Assembly: GCF_000469545.1 (NCBI RefSeq) | Contig: NZ_KI273058.1 | Span: forward strand, 356,754-420,753 | DNA length: 64,000 nucleotides | Direction of reading: 5' to 3' | DNA from: Mitsuokella sp. oral taxon 131 str. W9106 | GTDB taxonomy: Bacteria > Bacillota > Negativicutes > Selenomonadales > Selenomonadaceae | Shown: one piece after another, positions 37,248 to 45,936 of the stretch | How the letters are laid out: the number at the start of each line of letters is the position of its first letter | How positions within the stretch are numbered: the first letter of the stretch is position 1 | The notes under the pieces: generated by a model | Seen by the model: the letters and a program-made list of their open reading frames with translations, nothing else | Told to the model about the DNA's origin: nothing | Databases searched by the model: none | Program-made: the position numbers and the translations under genes

Positions 37248-37405
37248 GAACAGGTACCATCGCCTACGGGCATGGTTGAAAAGAGAAGCCGGTAAGAGCC
37301 GGCGCGGTCCCGCCACTGTGAGGGGAGCGAACCTGCAAGACGTCACTGGAGCACTCTGGGAAGGCGCAGGCGAGCGATGAACCGAGCCAGGAGAACTGCC
37401 TGTTT
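37248..37405 (+). promoter_or_regulatory. Cobalamin riboswitch 1 (exbB-tonB-receptor operon)
   Basis: All B12-element landmarks are present: the 5' closing arm AACAGGTA, GAAGCCGGTAAGAGCCGGC, the core GCGGTCCCGCCACTGTGA, and the 3' GAGCCAGGAGAACTGCCTGTT. Binding of adenosylcobalamin or a related corrinoid should switch off the downstream uptake operon. From the GGTTGAAAAGAG segment to the 3' end it is almost base-for-base identical to a second copy 10 kb away. Confidence 0.95.
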
Positions 37406-37482
37406 GACAATCACCGTTTGACCTACGAACGATGGGGAAGGGGATTTGCTTTTTGTGCGTGCATCTTGATGCCATGAGCAGG

Positions 37483-37518
37483 AAGGGCTTTTCTCTTTTG
37501 TGGGGGAGAGGCTTTTTT
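37483..37518 (+). terminator. Probable expression-platform terminator of riboswitch 1
   Basis: An imperfect hairpin (GGGCTTTTCTC against GAGAGGC) ends in eight T residues. It lies between the aptamer and exbB and is consistent with transcriptional control. Confidence 0.5.
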
Positions 37519-37573
37519 TTGTGGCGTGGATCGATTTAGGCGACCGATCCAATAATAAGTAGGAGGATTTTCT

Positions 37574-38212
37574 ATGGAAGCAATATCGACGGGCATCGCG
37601 TTTTTCCACAAGGGCGGCTTTATCATGTACGTGCTTCTTATCTGCTCGGTCTTTGTCATGACGATTGGCATTGAACGTGCGATGTATTTCTCGCGCACGG
37701 ATACGGGGCGCGCCTTTGCAAGGGCATTTTACAAGTGTATGGCAAATCACGACATTGCGGGAGCGCAGAAGCTCGCCGAAGACCACCGCGGCGCGCTTGC
37801 CAATATCCTGTTTACGGCGATGAAGCTCGCGCGAAAGGATGCGGATCAGGTCTCTTCCTACATGGAGATCCAGTCCGGCATCGTCCTCTCGAAGCTTCGG
37901 AAGCGGCTCTACTACCTCAGCGTCATCGTGACAATGGCACCGCTCCTGGGGCTTCTCGGCACGATCAGCGGCATGATTTCGGCATTTTCCATCTTCAACC
38001 TCGACTCCGGGCAGGCATCCGCGATAACGGGCGGTGTCGGCGAGGCTCTGATTGCGACGGCTATGGGGCTTTGCGTCGCCATCATCGCGCTTGCCGTGCA
38101 CGCATATTTCGTGCAGCGTATCGAGAACATTGTGACGGACATGGAGCAGTGCTTCTCGCTCGTCGAGAGCGCGAAGGGGGAGCTCGCCTCTCCTGAGGGG
38201 GCAGCGCGATGA
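37574..38212 (+). CDS. exbB: MotA/TolQ/ExbB proton channel protein
   Basis: Inner-membrane subunit that uses the proton gradient to energise TonB. The 212-residue protein has three membrane segments (about 17-37, 113-137 and 155-177) and the family segment APLLGLLGTISGMISAF. AGGAGG lies just before the ATG. It begins a tightly spaced exbB-exbD-tonB block under a cobalamin riboswitch, so the complex is probably dedicated to corrinoid uptake. Confidence 0.95.
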   Translation: MEAISTGIAFFHKGGFIMYVLLICSVFVMTIGIERAMYFSRTDTGRAFARAFYKCMANHDIAGAQKLAEDHRGALANILFTAMKLARKDADQVSSYMEIQSGIVLSKLRKRLYYLSVIVTMAPLLGLLGTISGMISAFSIFNLDSGQASAITGGVGEALIATAMGLCVAIIALAVHAYFVQRIENIVTDMEQCFSLVESAKGELASPEGAAR

Positions 38213-38622
38213 GGCTCAGGGACCGAAAGGGATTCACGCGCCCGGAGATCATCATCATCCCGATGATCGACATCATGTTCTTCCTGCTCGTGTTCTTCAT
38301 GCTCAGCACGCTCTACATGGTGAACATCAAGACGGTTGATGTCCATATGCCGAAGGCGGCGAATGTGGAGACGCAGATGCGTGTGACGTACGTGGTCACG
38401 ATGAAGAAGGACGGAAGTCTCTACCTGGAGGATCAGCCCATCGCGGAGGCGACCTTGCTTGCGCGTGCCAAGGCGGAAAATGCGCGAAACGCGAAGTTTG
38501 CGCTCGTCCTGCGGGCCGATTCGGGACTCGACTACGGCAAGGTCTACGCGCTGCTCGACCGCTGCAAGGGCGCCGGCATCACGCGCGTGGGACTGGCGGG
38601 CGAAAGTGCGGGGGGCAAGTGA
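38209..38622 (+). CDS. exbD: Biopolymer transport protein ExbD/TolR
   Basis: A 137-residue protein with a short cytoplasmic start, one membrane helix carrying the essential proton-binding Asp21 (PMIDIMFFLLVFFML), and a periplasmic domain ending in LDRCKGAGITRVGLA. Its ATG overlaps the exbB stop (ATGA), so the two are translationally coupled. It partners ExbB and TonB. Confidence 0.95.
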   Translation: MRLRDRKGFTRPEIIIIPMIDIMFFLLVFFMLSTLYMVNIKTVDVHMPKAANVETQMRVTYVVTMKKDGSLYLEDQPIAEATLLARAKAENARNAKFALVLRADSGLDYGKVYALLDRCKGAGITRVGLAGESAGGK

Positions 38623-38625
38623 CGC

Positions 38626-39372
38626 ATGGAACGCTCATGGGATAAATACAAGGCGCTGCTTGCGGCGCTCGGCGTGCATCTCCTCCTTTTCCTCCTTGCG
38701 GCGGCGTTTGGCGTTTTCCCCGTGGCAAAGACGCAGCAGGCGCAGGACGACGTCGAGGTCGCCGTATTGGATGAGACGCCGGACGAGGGAAGCGAGGGAG
38801 GCGGTTCGCCGCCTGAGACACCGGCGACACCAGCCACAGATCCGGTTGTGATCCCGGATAAGACCCTTCCGCCAACGGAAGATACGCCTGCGCAAGATGA
38901 GAAGGCGAGCCAGGCGCATGAGGCGCAAAAGGGAAGCCCCTTTGGGCGCGGTGGCGAGGGAGGCGGCGAAGACACGGGAACGGGAAACGCCAAGGGACCG
39001 GGCACGGGCGGAAACGGAGGCGGCATCCAAAAGACCGAACCGCCGCCCCCGCCACCGCCGCCACCGCCGCCTGCACCAGAGCCGCCGTCACCGCCTGCGC
39101 CGCCTAAGGAACGCATCCAAGCGAGCCTTCGCGCGGAGGCACGACCCGAGTACCCGCCGGAGCTCATCGACGAGGATGTGGAAGGAAGTGTCACGATCAA
39201 GATCTTCGTCGCAGCGGACGGCACGGTCGAAGACGTTCGGGTCATTTCGTCCTCCGGCTACGCTGCCATGGACAATGCGGCTGTCGCGGCGGGCTACCGC
39301 TTCACCTTCAACCCGGGGGACGGCGGCGCGCGCGGCACGTGGACGAAGACGTTCTATTTCCATTTGGAATGA
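38626..39372 (+). CDS. tonB: Energy transducer TonB
   Basis: A 248-residue protein with an N-terminal membrane anchor (about 10-30), a long Pro/Gly/Glu-rich linker containing an almost uninterrupted proline run at about 141-165, and a C-terminal TonB domain (about 170-248, PEYPPELIDEDVEGSV...). It spans the periplasm and couples ExbBD to outer-membrane receptors. It starts four bases after exbD and precedes a receptor gene. Its presence shows that this Firmicute has an outer membrane. Confidence 0.95.
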   Translation: MERSWDKYKALLAALGVHLLLFLLAAAFGVFPVAKTQQAQDDVEVAVLDETPDEGSEGGGSPPETPATPATDPVVIPDKTLPPTEDTPAQDEKASQAHEAQKGSPFGRGGEGGGEDTGTGNAKGPGTGGNGGGIQKTEPPPPPPPPPPPAPEPPSPPAPPKERIQASLRAEARPEYPPELIDEDVEGSVTIKIFVAADGTVEDVRVISSSGYAAMDNAAVAAGYRFTFNPGDGGARGTWTKTFYFHLE

Positions 39373-39434
39373 AGCCGAAAGCGCAATCATGTGGGACGGG
39401 ATTGGCAGAATGAAATTCTAGGAGAGAAGGTTTT

Positions 39435-41504
39435 ATGATGCAGAAACGAAAGCTATTGGCGCTTGCCGCCGCCACCGTGTGGACGGCATCCGCCGCACCT
39501 GCATGGGCGCAGTCCATGCAGGCGGACAAGCCCGCGGGGCAGCAGGCCGTCGCAGACACGGCAGAGCGGACGCCCGCTGCCGCGCCTGCGGAAAAGGAGC
39601 AGCATGCTGCCGACGCGGCGGCAGCATCCCATGACCATCATTTGGGCGATACTGTCGTGACGGCGACGCGGCGCATGAAGCGCGATCTCGACGTTCCGGC
39701 CGCGACCATGATCATCACGGGGGAGGCCATCCGTGAAAGCGGCGCGTCGGATGCAGCGGAGGCACTCGCAAAGGTCAATGGATTCACCTATAAATCGTTT
39801 GGCGCAAACGGCGCTTCGATGGGGACGATGGTCAATGAGCTCAGCGTGCGCGGCTTCAAGAGCGGCACGCTCGTGCTCCTAAACGGCAACCCGATTTCGT
39901 GGCGCGGCAAGTACAACCTCGACCAGATCCCGGCGGATTCCATCGAGCGCATCGAGGTCGTCAAGGGGGCGGGCTCCGTTCTCTACGGCAGCGATGCGAT
40001 GAGCGGCATCGTGAACATCATCACGAAGAAGGGTGCAGAGAACACGGTGCATGCCGGCTTCGGCAATTTCGGGCAGCGGGAGTATGGCGTGCGCATCGGA
40101 GACAAACGTTTCAGCGCCTACTATAACAGCGACAAGTGGGGGCATCAGAATGACGTTGCCGAGTCGGATGTCCGGGCGAGCGGATTAAAGGGTTCCATGC
40201 GCACCGACCTGCGCGATGCAGAAAAGACGAGTGCAGGCCTTACGTATCGGTTCAACTCCCATCTCGATTTTCTTTTTGGCTACTATGAGACGGAGGCGAC
40301 CTATCTGCGTTTCATCGACCGCGTGGATCAAACGGCGTACGGCGTTCACGCCGGTGATCCATACCATGTGCGCCACTATACGACACAGCAGTATATTACC
40401 CAACTCAATTACCATGACCGCAAGTGGAAGGGCAGCCTCTACTTCAATACGGGAACCGTGGGGGCGAAAGGGCGGACGGACATCAACTCCAAGACGGGCC
40501 AGAAGACGCCCGGCGGTTGGTACGAGACGCGCGAGCGCAATCAAACGTACGGCGCGAAACTGCAGCGCACGTGGAAACTATCCCCCAAATCGACCGCCGT
40601 GCTCGGCCTGGACATGGAGCATGAGACATACGCATCGCTTCTTGCCCCCTCGACGGCAAACGCGGCGCGCTACATGCGAAACAACTGGGGCGCATTCGGC
40701 CAGTGGGAGCAGAAGTTCACCGCGCGCGACACGGGGATCATCGGCGTGCGGGAGACGTGGACGACGGCTGCAGCACGTGATGAGAATTACCATAACTTCA
40801 GCGCTTCCGGGCAGTGGCTGCACAAGCTCGACCGCGAAAACAGCCTCTATCTTTCCGCCAGCCAGTCCTTCATCATGCCGACATTCGCGCAGATGTACGG
40901 GGAGAGCAGCCGCCATGCACCCGCTCCGGATCTAAGGCCACAGACGGGCGTCACCTACGAGCTCGGCTGGAAGGCAAGGCATGCGGGGCATACGTGGAAG
41001 GCGGCGCTCTTTCACATGCGCGTGAAGGACAATATCACGCCGCACTGGGTGGGGGCGCGAGCGGAGTACCAATACACGAACGAGGATTTCCGCAATACGG
41101 GACTGGAGCTTTCGTGCGAGACGCAGGGGAGACACGGCTTTTCGTGGAACTGGGGGCTCACGTGGCAGAACCCCGAGACGCGGGCAAAGGGCGCGGACTG
41201 GGAACGCACCTTTGGCAAGCTGCAGCTCACGGGCGGCGTTCTCTACAAGAAGGGAAAATGGAGCTCCGCGCTAAATGCTTCCTATCTCGCGAGCCGCGTG
41301 CAGTCACCGCTGCACGATCCCACTTACCCATGCAGGCCGTACCTCTTGACGAGCTGGAGCACAGCGTACCATCCCGACGCGAGGAGCGAGATCCGTTTGA
41401 CCGTGGACAATGTGCTCGACCGCGCGGACGTGACTTCGCACACGGGCGCGAACTACCGCGTCGCACCGACGAGCTGGATGCTGAGCTGCAACTACGTCTT
41501 TTGA
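39435..41504 (+). CDS. TonB-dependent outer-membrane receptor 1 (BtuB-like)
   Basis: A 689-residue receptor with a signal peptide (about 1-25, ending APAWA). A TonB box-like DTVVTATR follows (about 73-80), then a plug domain (about 85-195) with LSVRGFKSG, IERIEVVKGAGSVLYGSDAMSGIVNIITKK, and a 22-strand barrel ending in the outer-membrane signature SCNYVF. It lies under a cobalamin riboswitch with tonB, so corrinoid import is the best guess; heme, siderophore or cobalt complexes remain possible. GGAGAGAAGG precedes the ATG. Confidence 0.9.
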   Translation: MMQKRKLLALAAATVWTASAAPAWAQSMQADKPAGQQAVADTAERTPAAAPAEKEQHAADAAAASHDHHLGDTVVTATRRMKRDLDVPAATMIITGEAIRESGASDAAEALAKVNGFTYKSFGANGASMGTMVNELSVRGFKSGTLVLLNGNPISWRGKYNLDQIPADSIERIEVVKGAGSVLYGSDAMSGIVNIITKKGAENTVHAGFGNFGQREYGVRIGDKRFSAYYNSDKWGHQNDVAESDVRASGLKGSMRTDLRDAEKTSAGLTYRFNSHLDFLFGYYETEATYLRFIDRVDQTAYGVHAGDPYHVRHYTTQQYITQLNYHDRKWKGSLYFNTGTVGAKGRTDINSKTGQKTPGGWYETRERNQTYGAKLQRTWKLSPKSTAVLGLDMEHETYASLLAPSTANAARYMRNNWGAFGQWEQKFTARDTGIIGVRETWTTAAARDENYHNFSASGQWLHKLDRENSLYLSASQSFIMPTFAQMYGESSRHAPAPDLRPQTGVTYELGWKARHAGHTWKAALFHMRVKDNITPHWVGARAEYQYTNEDFRNTGLELSCETQGRHGFSWNWGLTWQNPETRAKGADWERTFGKLQLTGGVLYKKGKWSSALNASYLASRVQSPLHDPTYPCRPYLLTSWSTAYHPDARSEIRLTVDNVLDRADVTSHTGANYRVAPTSWMLSCNYVF

Positions 41505-41561
41505 GCGGGAAAGGGCTGTGCCGTGGAAGAGGGGCGTGTTCCTGCGGGAAAGGGTGAGGCC

Positions 41562-42320
41562 ATGGACATTCGCGTAGAGGATTTGGAGAAGTCGCTCGAC
41601 GGCAGGAAGATCATCGAGCATATCCATCTCGCGGCAAGGGACAGGGAAACCGTCGGCATCATCGGCCCGAACGGCAGCGGCAAGAGCACGCTCCTGAAGT
41701 GCATCTACCGCGTGCTCGAACCGGAGAAGGGAAAGGTATTCTTAGGCAGCGAGGAACTGAAGGAACTCTCGGTGCGCGAGTCGGCACAGCGGCAGGCCGT
41801 GCTCGCGCAGCACCATAGCACGGGCTTTGACTTTACCGTACTGGAGGTCGTGCTCATGGGCAGAAGCCCCTACAAGGGCCTATTGGAACGGTACAATGAG
41901 GAGGACTTTGCGCTCGCGCGCAAGTACCTCGCGTTTACGGGCATGGAGCGGTTTGCCAAAAGCTCGTTTGCGACGCTTTCGGGCGGCGAGCAGCAGCGCG
42001 TGATGCTCGCGCGTGCGCTCACGCAGGCGACGCCGTGCCTTATTTTGGATGAGCCGACGAACCATTTGGACATCCGCTGCCAGCTTCAGGTCATGGAAAA
42101 CGTGCGGCAGATGCATCTGACGGTAATCGCCGCCATCCATGACCTGAATATTGCCGCCGCCTACTGCGACCGGCTGATTGCCATGCAGCATGGGCGTATC
42201 ATCCGCGAGGGCACGCCGAAGGATCTCTTGACGGAAGCGTTCCTCTACGAGCTTTACGGCGTCCATGCGCGCATCGTGGAGCTAGGCGATGGCACGGTCG
42301 TGATTTCGTATCGTCTTTAA
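41562..42320 (+). CDS. ABC transporter ATP-binding protein (BtuD/FecE type)
   Basis: A 252-residue ATPase with Walker A GPNGSGKST, signature LSGGEQQR, Walker B CLILDEPTNHLD and switch His in IHDLN. It belongs to the iron-siderophore/B12 uptake group. The ATG at 41562 gives a standard N-terminus; a GTG at 41523 would add 13 residues. It should power the permease encoded 4.4 kb downstream, with the binding lipoprotein between. The three ABC parts are separated by a second receptor gene, which is unusual. Confidence 0.92.
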   Translation: MDIRVEDLEKSLDGRKIIEHIHLAARDRETVGIIGPNGSGKSTLLKCIYRVLEPEKGKVFLGSEELKELSVRESAQRQAVLAQHHSTGFDFTVLEVVLMGRSPYKGLLERYNEEDFALARKYLAFTGMERFAKSSFATLSGGEQQRVMLARALTQATPCLILDEPTNHLDIRCQLQVMENVRQMHLTVIAAIHDLNIAAAYCDRLIAMQHGRIIREGTPKDLLTEAFLYELYGVHARIVELGDGTVVISYRL

Positions 42321-42334
42321 GGGAGGAATCCATC

Positions 42335-42637
42335 ATGATGGAAAAGGAATGGCTGGTGGGAAATCCGCATCTTTCAGCGGATCGGATGCGCCCCATCGAG
42401 GAGCGTATTCCAAGCGGGAAGAAGGAGGTGCTGGAGGGACTCCTGCGCGCGCGGGAACTTCTAGGCGAGTCGTGCTACCAAACGCACCTTGCGCCCTTGC
42501 AGGGCCTCGCAAAGGACGGTACGACGCTCCTCGTCACGGTACGCACCGCTAGGGAGCGAACCCTGCTCATAAAAGCCTGCATGCCTGCACTGAAGGAAGC
42601 GTTCGGCGCGAAGATCGTAAAAGTCGTTGCAATCTGA
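42335..42637 (+). CDS. Small protein resembling DnaA domain I, unknown role
   Basis: This 100-residue protein does not match a transport family. From residue 31 its pattern of a helix, a CYQTHLAPLQ motif, an LLVTVRT strand, a charged helix and a final KIVKVVAI strand resembles the N-terminal domain of DnaA (helix, sFETWlkPL, strand, helix, strand) that mediates protein contacts. DciA-type helicase-loader domains are a second possibility. It has no AAA+ or DNA-binding part. It lies between the ABC ATPase and the second TonB receptor, 14 and 33 bp away, so it belongs to the corrinoid operon. The role is unknown. Confidence 0.55.
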   Translation: MMEKEWLVGNPHLSADRMRPIEERIPSGKKEVLEGLLRARELLGESCYQTHLAPLQGLAKDGTTLLVTVRTARERTLLIKACMPALKEAFGAKIVKVVAI

Positions 42638-42670
42638 TGGCAGGATAATGGAAAAGGGAAAGGATTCAAA

Positions 42671-44929
42671 TTGAAGATGCACAAGAGGATTCAGAGGGAT
42701 AAGAAGGCAGTTCTGGCTGTTGCCGTTTCGTGCATGGCCTTTGGCATAGGCGGCATGACGCAGGCATTTGCAGCGCAGGGCGCAGAAGAGCGCGCGCAAA
42801 AGATGGAAGCGGACATGGAAGTGCCGAAGGATCCGGCACAAGCGCAGGGAAGCGATGCATACGATCTCGGCAGCACGGTGATATCGGCGGATCGCCATAA
42901 GATACGGAATCCCTATACGACGGGCGGCGATGTCAACGTCATCACGCGCCGCGACATCGAGAAGCACAATGATTCGACCGTGCAGGATGCCTTGCAGCGG
43001 ATTCCCGGCGTGCGCATCTCGACGCCGGGGTACCGCGGCGGGGAGTACGGCTTTGAGTCGTTCAACACGGAGTTCACGATCAACGGCGAGGGGAGCATTG
43101 TCGTCCTCGTGGACGGCAGCCGCGTCGATAACGATGCGAATGCCTTTGCCGGCAACAAGTCGCGCGTTAATCTCGCCACGCTGCCTGGCATCGACGACGT
43201 TGAGCAGATCGAGGTCATCAAGGGAAGCGGCGCAGCGATCTACGGCGCGGATGCCGCAGGCGGCGTCATCTCCATCACGACGCGCCGCGGCACGAAGGAG
43301 CCGCGCACGGCGCTGAACCTCTCGACTGGGTCTTGGGGACATCATCGCGCTTCGCTCACGCATACGGGGGCGGATGCGAGCGGCACGCTTCGCTACGCCC
43401 TTTCCATGAGCCGTGAGATGAGCGGGGATACGGCGTATCAGGATGCGTATACGGGGACGTCGCAGCGGTTTGACAATACGCATTACCAGAGCAACAACCT
43501 TTCTTTTGGCGTGAGCAAGGATTTCGACGCACAGCACAGCCTGTTGCTTCGTTACTACCATGCCGACGAGACGGCGCATTACCCCATCACGGCGCCGGAC
43601 TACCGCACGATGGGATCCTTTTATAGCGGCACGATGGCGCCCGTGAACGCGGCGACGCATCGCTATGTCGGGCTAAGCAGCAGGATACCGGGCTATCGCA
43701 ATATCTTTCTCTACGATGCGTGGCTCGGCTCGCATGACGAGACGCGGACGAACAATGCGTCGCTTCGGTATGTCTTTGGCAAGACGGATGAGGGAGCGGA
43801 GAGCTTCGTGCACCTATTCCGCAATTACACGCGCTACAATATGACGGACTATGCGGGAATATGGAACGTGCCGTATCCGTATATCGGTGCGTTTTGGGAT
43901 CACGCAAAGGCATATCCGGGCCAGCATGAGGACATCGAGCAGACGACGGGCGCGTCCGTCCAGCTTGCCAGGCGTATCGGCAGGCATAGCCTGACGGGCG
44001 GCGTCCATTTCCGCAAGAGCGAGTACGAGGGGCATTCGCCGGATGGGACGAGCGATACGAGCCGTACGATGCTTGATCTGTACCTGCAGGACAAGATGCG
44101 CCTCGGCGATAAGTTCGTTTTGACGCCTGGTCTCGTATACACGCATTACGGCAGCGGGCGTTATGAGGGCACGCATTTTGCTTCCGCAGGGAAGCTGACC
44201 GGCTCGCTTTACGGCAGCTACGATTTCGACCGAAATTCCAATGCATACTTCTCCGCCGTACAGATTTTCAAGCCGGTGACGGGACTGGATCGTTCGCGGC
44301 AGTTTGCGGGAGACGTCCTGCAGGACGAGACGGGCTGGAGCTATACGGTTGGGGCAAGCCGTAAGTTCACGCCGCGCGACAGCGCTGAAATCAACTACGG
44401 CGTGACCGATATGGACAATGCCATTGGCCGCTACAGCATCCATGACGGCATGCAGTGGAGACGGTATTCGGTCAATGCCAAGCGCAGAAAGCAAGCCTTG
44501 AATCTCGCGTATACGCATCATTTTGGCAAGGCATGGTCGCTTGGCACATCCTACAGTTGGGTCCATGAGACCTTCTCGACAAAGCGCGTGCGCCGCAATC
44601 CGGACGGAACGAATCCCGATGATTTCATCAATGCCTACCGCCCGCGCAACATTTACCGCACGCATCTGACGTACGACCGCAATCGATGGTTTGCGGATCT
44701 TTCCTACACGATTTATTCCGGCAATGATACGCGATTCTTTTCCGACTCGCACTTCGACCTGCTCGACCTCTCGCTGAACTATCAAGCGGGCAAGGATTGG
44801 CAGATTTACCTGAATGGATACAATCTCTTGAACACGGCGTACGAAACGAGAGGCTTGGCGGCCTATGGGCCTGGCGCCCTGCCGGAAGCAGGACGCAGCT
44901 TCATGCTCGGCGCGAAATACACATTCTGA
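42671..44929 (+). CDS. TonB-dependent outer-membrane receptor 2
   Basis: A 752-residue receptor with a signal peptide (about 1-34, ending MTQAFA). TonB box-like STVISADR is followed by a plug domain (NVITRRDIEKHN, LQRIPGVRIS, GSGAAIYGADAAGGVISITTRR) and a C-terminal barrel ending KYTF. The TTG at 42671 lies six bases from AAAGGA; the ATG at 42677 is less well spaced. It is clearly different from receptor 1, so the operon probably handles two ligands or two corrinoid forms through one ABC transporter. Confidence 0.9.
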   Translation: MKMHKRIQRDKKAVLAVAVSCMAFGIGGMTQAFAAQGAEERAQKMEADMEVPKDPAQAQGSDAYDLGSTVISADRHKIRNPYTTGGDVNVITRRDIEKHNDSTVQDALQRIPGVRISTPGYRGGEYGFESFNTEFTINGEGSIVVLVDGSRVDNDANAFAGNKSRVNLATLPGIDDVEQIEVIKGSGAAIYGADAAGGVISITTRRGTKEPRTALNLSTGSWGHHRASLTHTGADASGTLRYALSMSREMSGDTAYQDAYTGTSQRFDNTHYQSNNLSFGVSKDFDAQHSLLLRYYHADETAHYPITAPDYRTMGSFYSGTMAPVNAATHRYVGLSSRIPGYRNIFLYDAWLGSHDETRTNNASLRYVFGKTDEGAESFVHLFRNYTRYNMTDYAGIWNVPYPYIGAFWDHAKAYPGQHEDIEQTTGASVQLARRIGRHSLTGGVHFRKSEYEGHSPDGTSDTSRTMLDLYLQDKMRLGDKFVLTPGLVYTHYGSGRYEGTHFASAGKLTGSLYGSYDFDRNSNAYFSAVQIFKPVTGLDRSRQFAGDVLQDETGWSYTVGASRKFTPRDSAEINYGVTDMDNAIGRYSIHDGMQWRRYSVNAKRRKQALNLAYTHHFGKAWSLGTSYSWVHETFSTKRVRRNPDGTNPDDFINAYRPRNIYRTHLTYDRNRWFADLSYTIYSGNDTRFFSDSHFDLLDLSLNYQAGKDWQIYLNGYNLLNTAYETRGLAAYGPGALPEAGRSFMLGAKYTF

Positions 44930-45936
44930 TGGGGCGGTGGTTGATGGGAAGATGCGCTTCTTTTGGCATGATCATGCTCGTCTGCCTCGCCTCCTCCGGC
45001 TGTCTCTTCGGCGGCGAGATGCCTTCTCCTCCCGAAGTAGGAGGCATCTCGGTCATGACGTACGATTCGGCAGGCAAGGAACGGCAGGAGGTGTTTGCGC
45101 ATCCGCCGCAGCGCGTCGTCGCCATTTGGCAGAACGATGTGGAGACCGTGCTCGCCTTAGGCGCGGGAGGAGCTCTTGTCGCGGCAGTCGGCGTGCCGTA
45201 CACGGAATGCCTGCTGCCCGAATACCGAGACGCGTATGCACGGATTCCCCTGCGTCAGATGGAAATGCCAAGCGTGGAGGAGCTTCTGATGCTGAGGCCA
45301 GACCTCATCCTGGGCTGGTATTCCACCTTCTCCGACCGCGTGGCGAAATCGACAGACTTTTGGCAGGCGCGCGGCATCCATACCTATATGCCCGCCTCCT
45401 CCATGGGCAGAAAGGGCAAACATACCATTGCGGGCGAATGCCGTTATATCCTCGACCTCGGATGCATCCTAGGCAAGGAGGCGCGCGCGGAGGAACTCGT
45501 CCAAAAGATGCGGGAGGAGATTCGCTACGTGCAGGCCCGCACGCAGGGGAGGGCACGTCCGCGCACGCTCATCATCGAGCGCATGGGAAACCAGTTCATG
45601 AGCTACGGGGCGGACACGCTCGCTGCGGACATCCTGCGCCATGTGAACGGCGAGCCTCTCTCCTACGATCGCTACATTGGCTTTGAGCAGGTCGTCGAGG
45701 CGAACCCGAATGTCGTTTTTCTCATCGTGAGCGAGAACCGCTACAAGGAGGCGGAGGCAATCCGGCAGGATTTTTTGGAAGACCCCGCGTTTCAGGATGT
45801 GCGGGCCGTGCAGGAAGGCAGGGTCTATGTCCTGCCGCTCTACCTAGTCTATGCGAGTGCGACGCGCACCTATGATGGAATCCGCGCCATGGCGCAGGGG
45901 CTTTACCCGGATCTTTACGAGGGGGCGCGAAGATGA
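44929..45936 (+). CDS. ABC transporter substrate-binding lipoprotein (BtuF/FepB type)
   Basis: A 335-residue periplasmic binding protein of the helical-backbone class. A lipoprotein signal with lipobox LASSGC (Cys25 from the first ATG) is followed by the PQRVVAIWQNDVETVLALG start of the fold, PSVEELLMLRPDLIL, and a late GRVYVLPLYLVYAS. The first ATG overlaps the receptor stop (TGATG); a second at 44944 gives a more usual signal peptide. It should deliver the ligand released by the receptors to the permease encoded next. Confidence 0.9.
   Translation: MGRWLMGRCASFGMIMLVCLASSGCLFGGEMPSPPEVGGISVMTYDSAGKERQEVFAHPPQRVVAIWQNDVETVLALGAGGALVAAVGVPYTECLLPEYRDAYARIPLRQMEMPSVEELLMLRPDLILGWYSTFSDRVAKSTDFWQARGIHTYMPASSMGRKGKHTIAGECRYILDLGCILGKEARAEELVQKMREEIRYVQARTQGRARPRTLIIERMGNQFMSYGADTLAADILRHVNGEPLSYDRYIGFEQVVEANPNVVFLIVSENRYKEAEAIRQDFLEDPAFQDVRAVQEGRVYVLPLYLVYASATRTYDGIRAMAQGLYPDLYEGARR

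Noticed and set aside
38897..39421. Alternative Arg-rich frame inside tonB
   Set aside because: It is the out-of-frame reading of the proline-codon-rich TonB linker and has no start signal.
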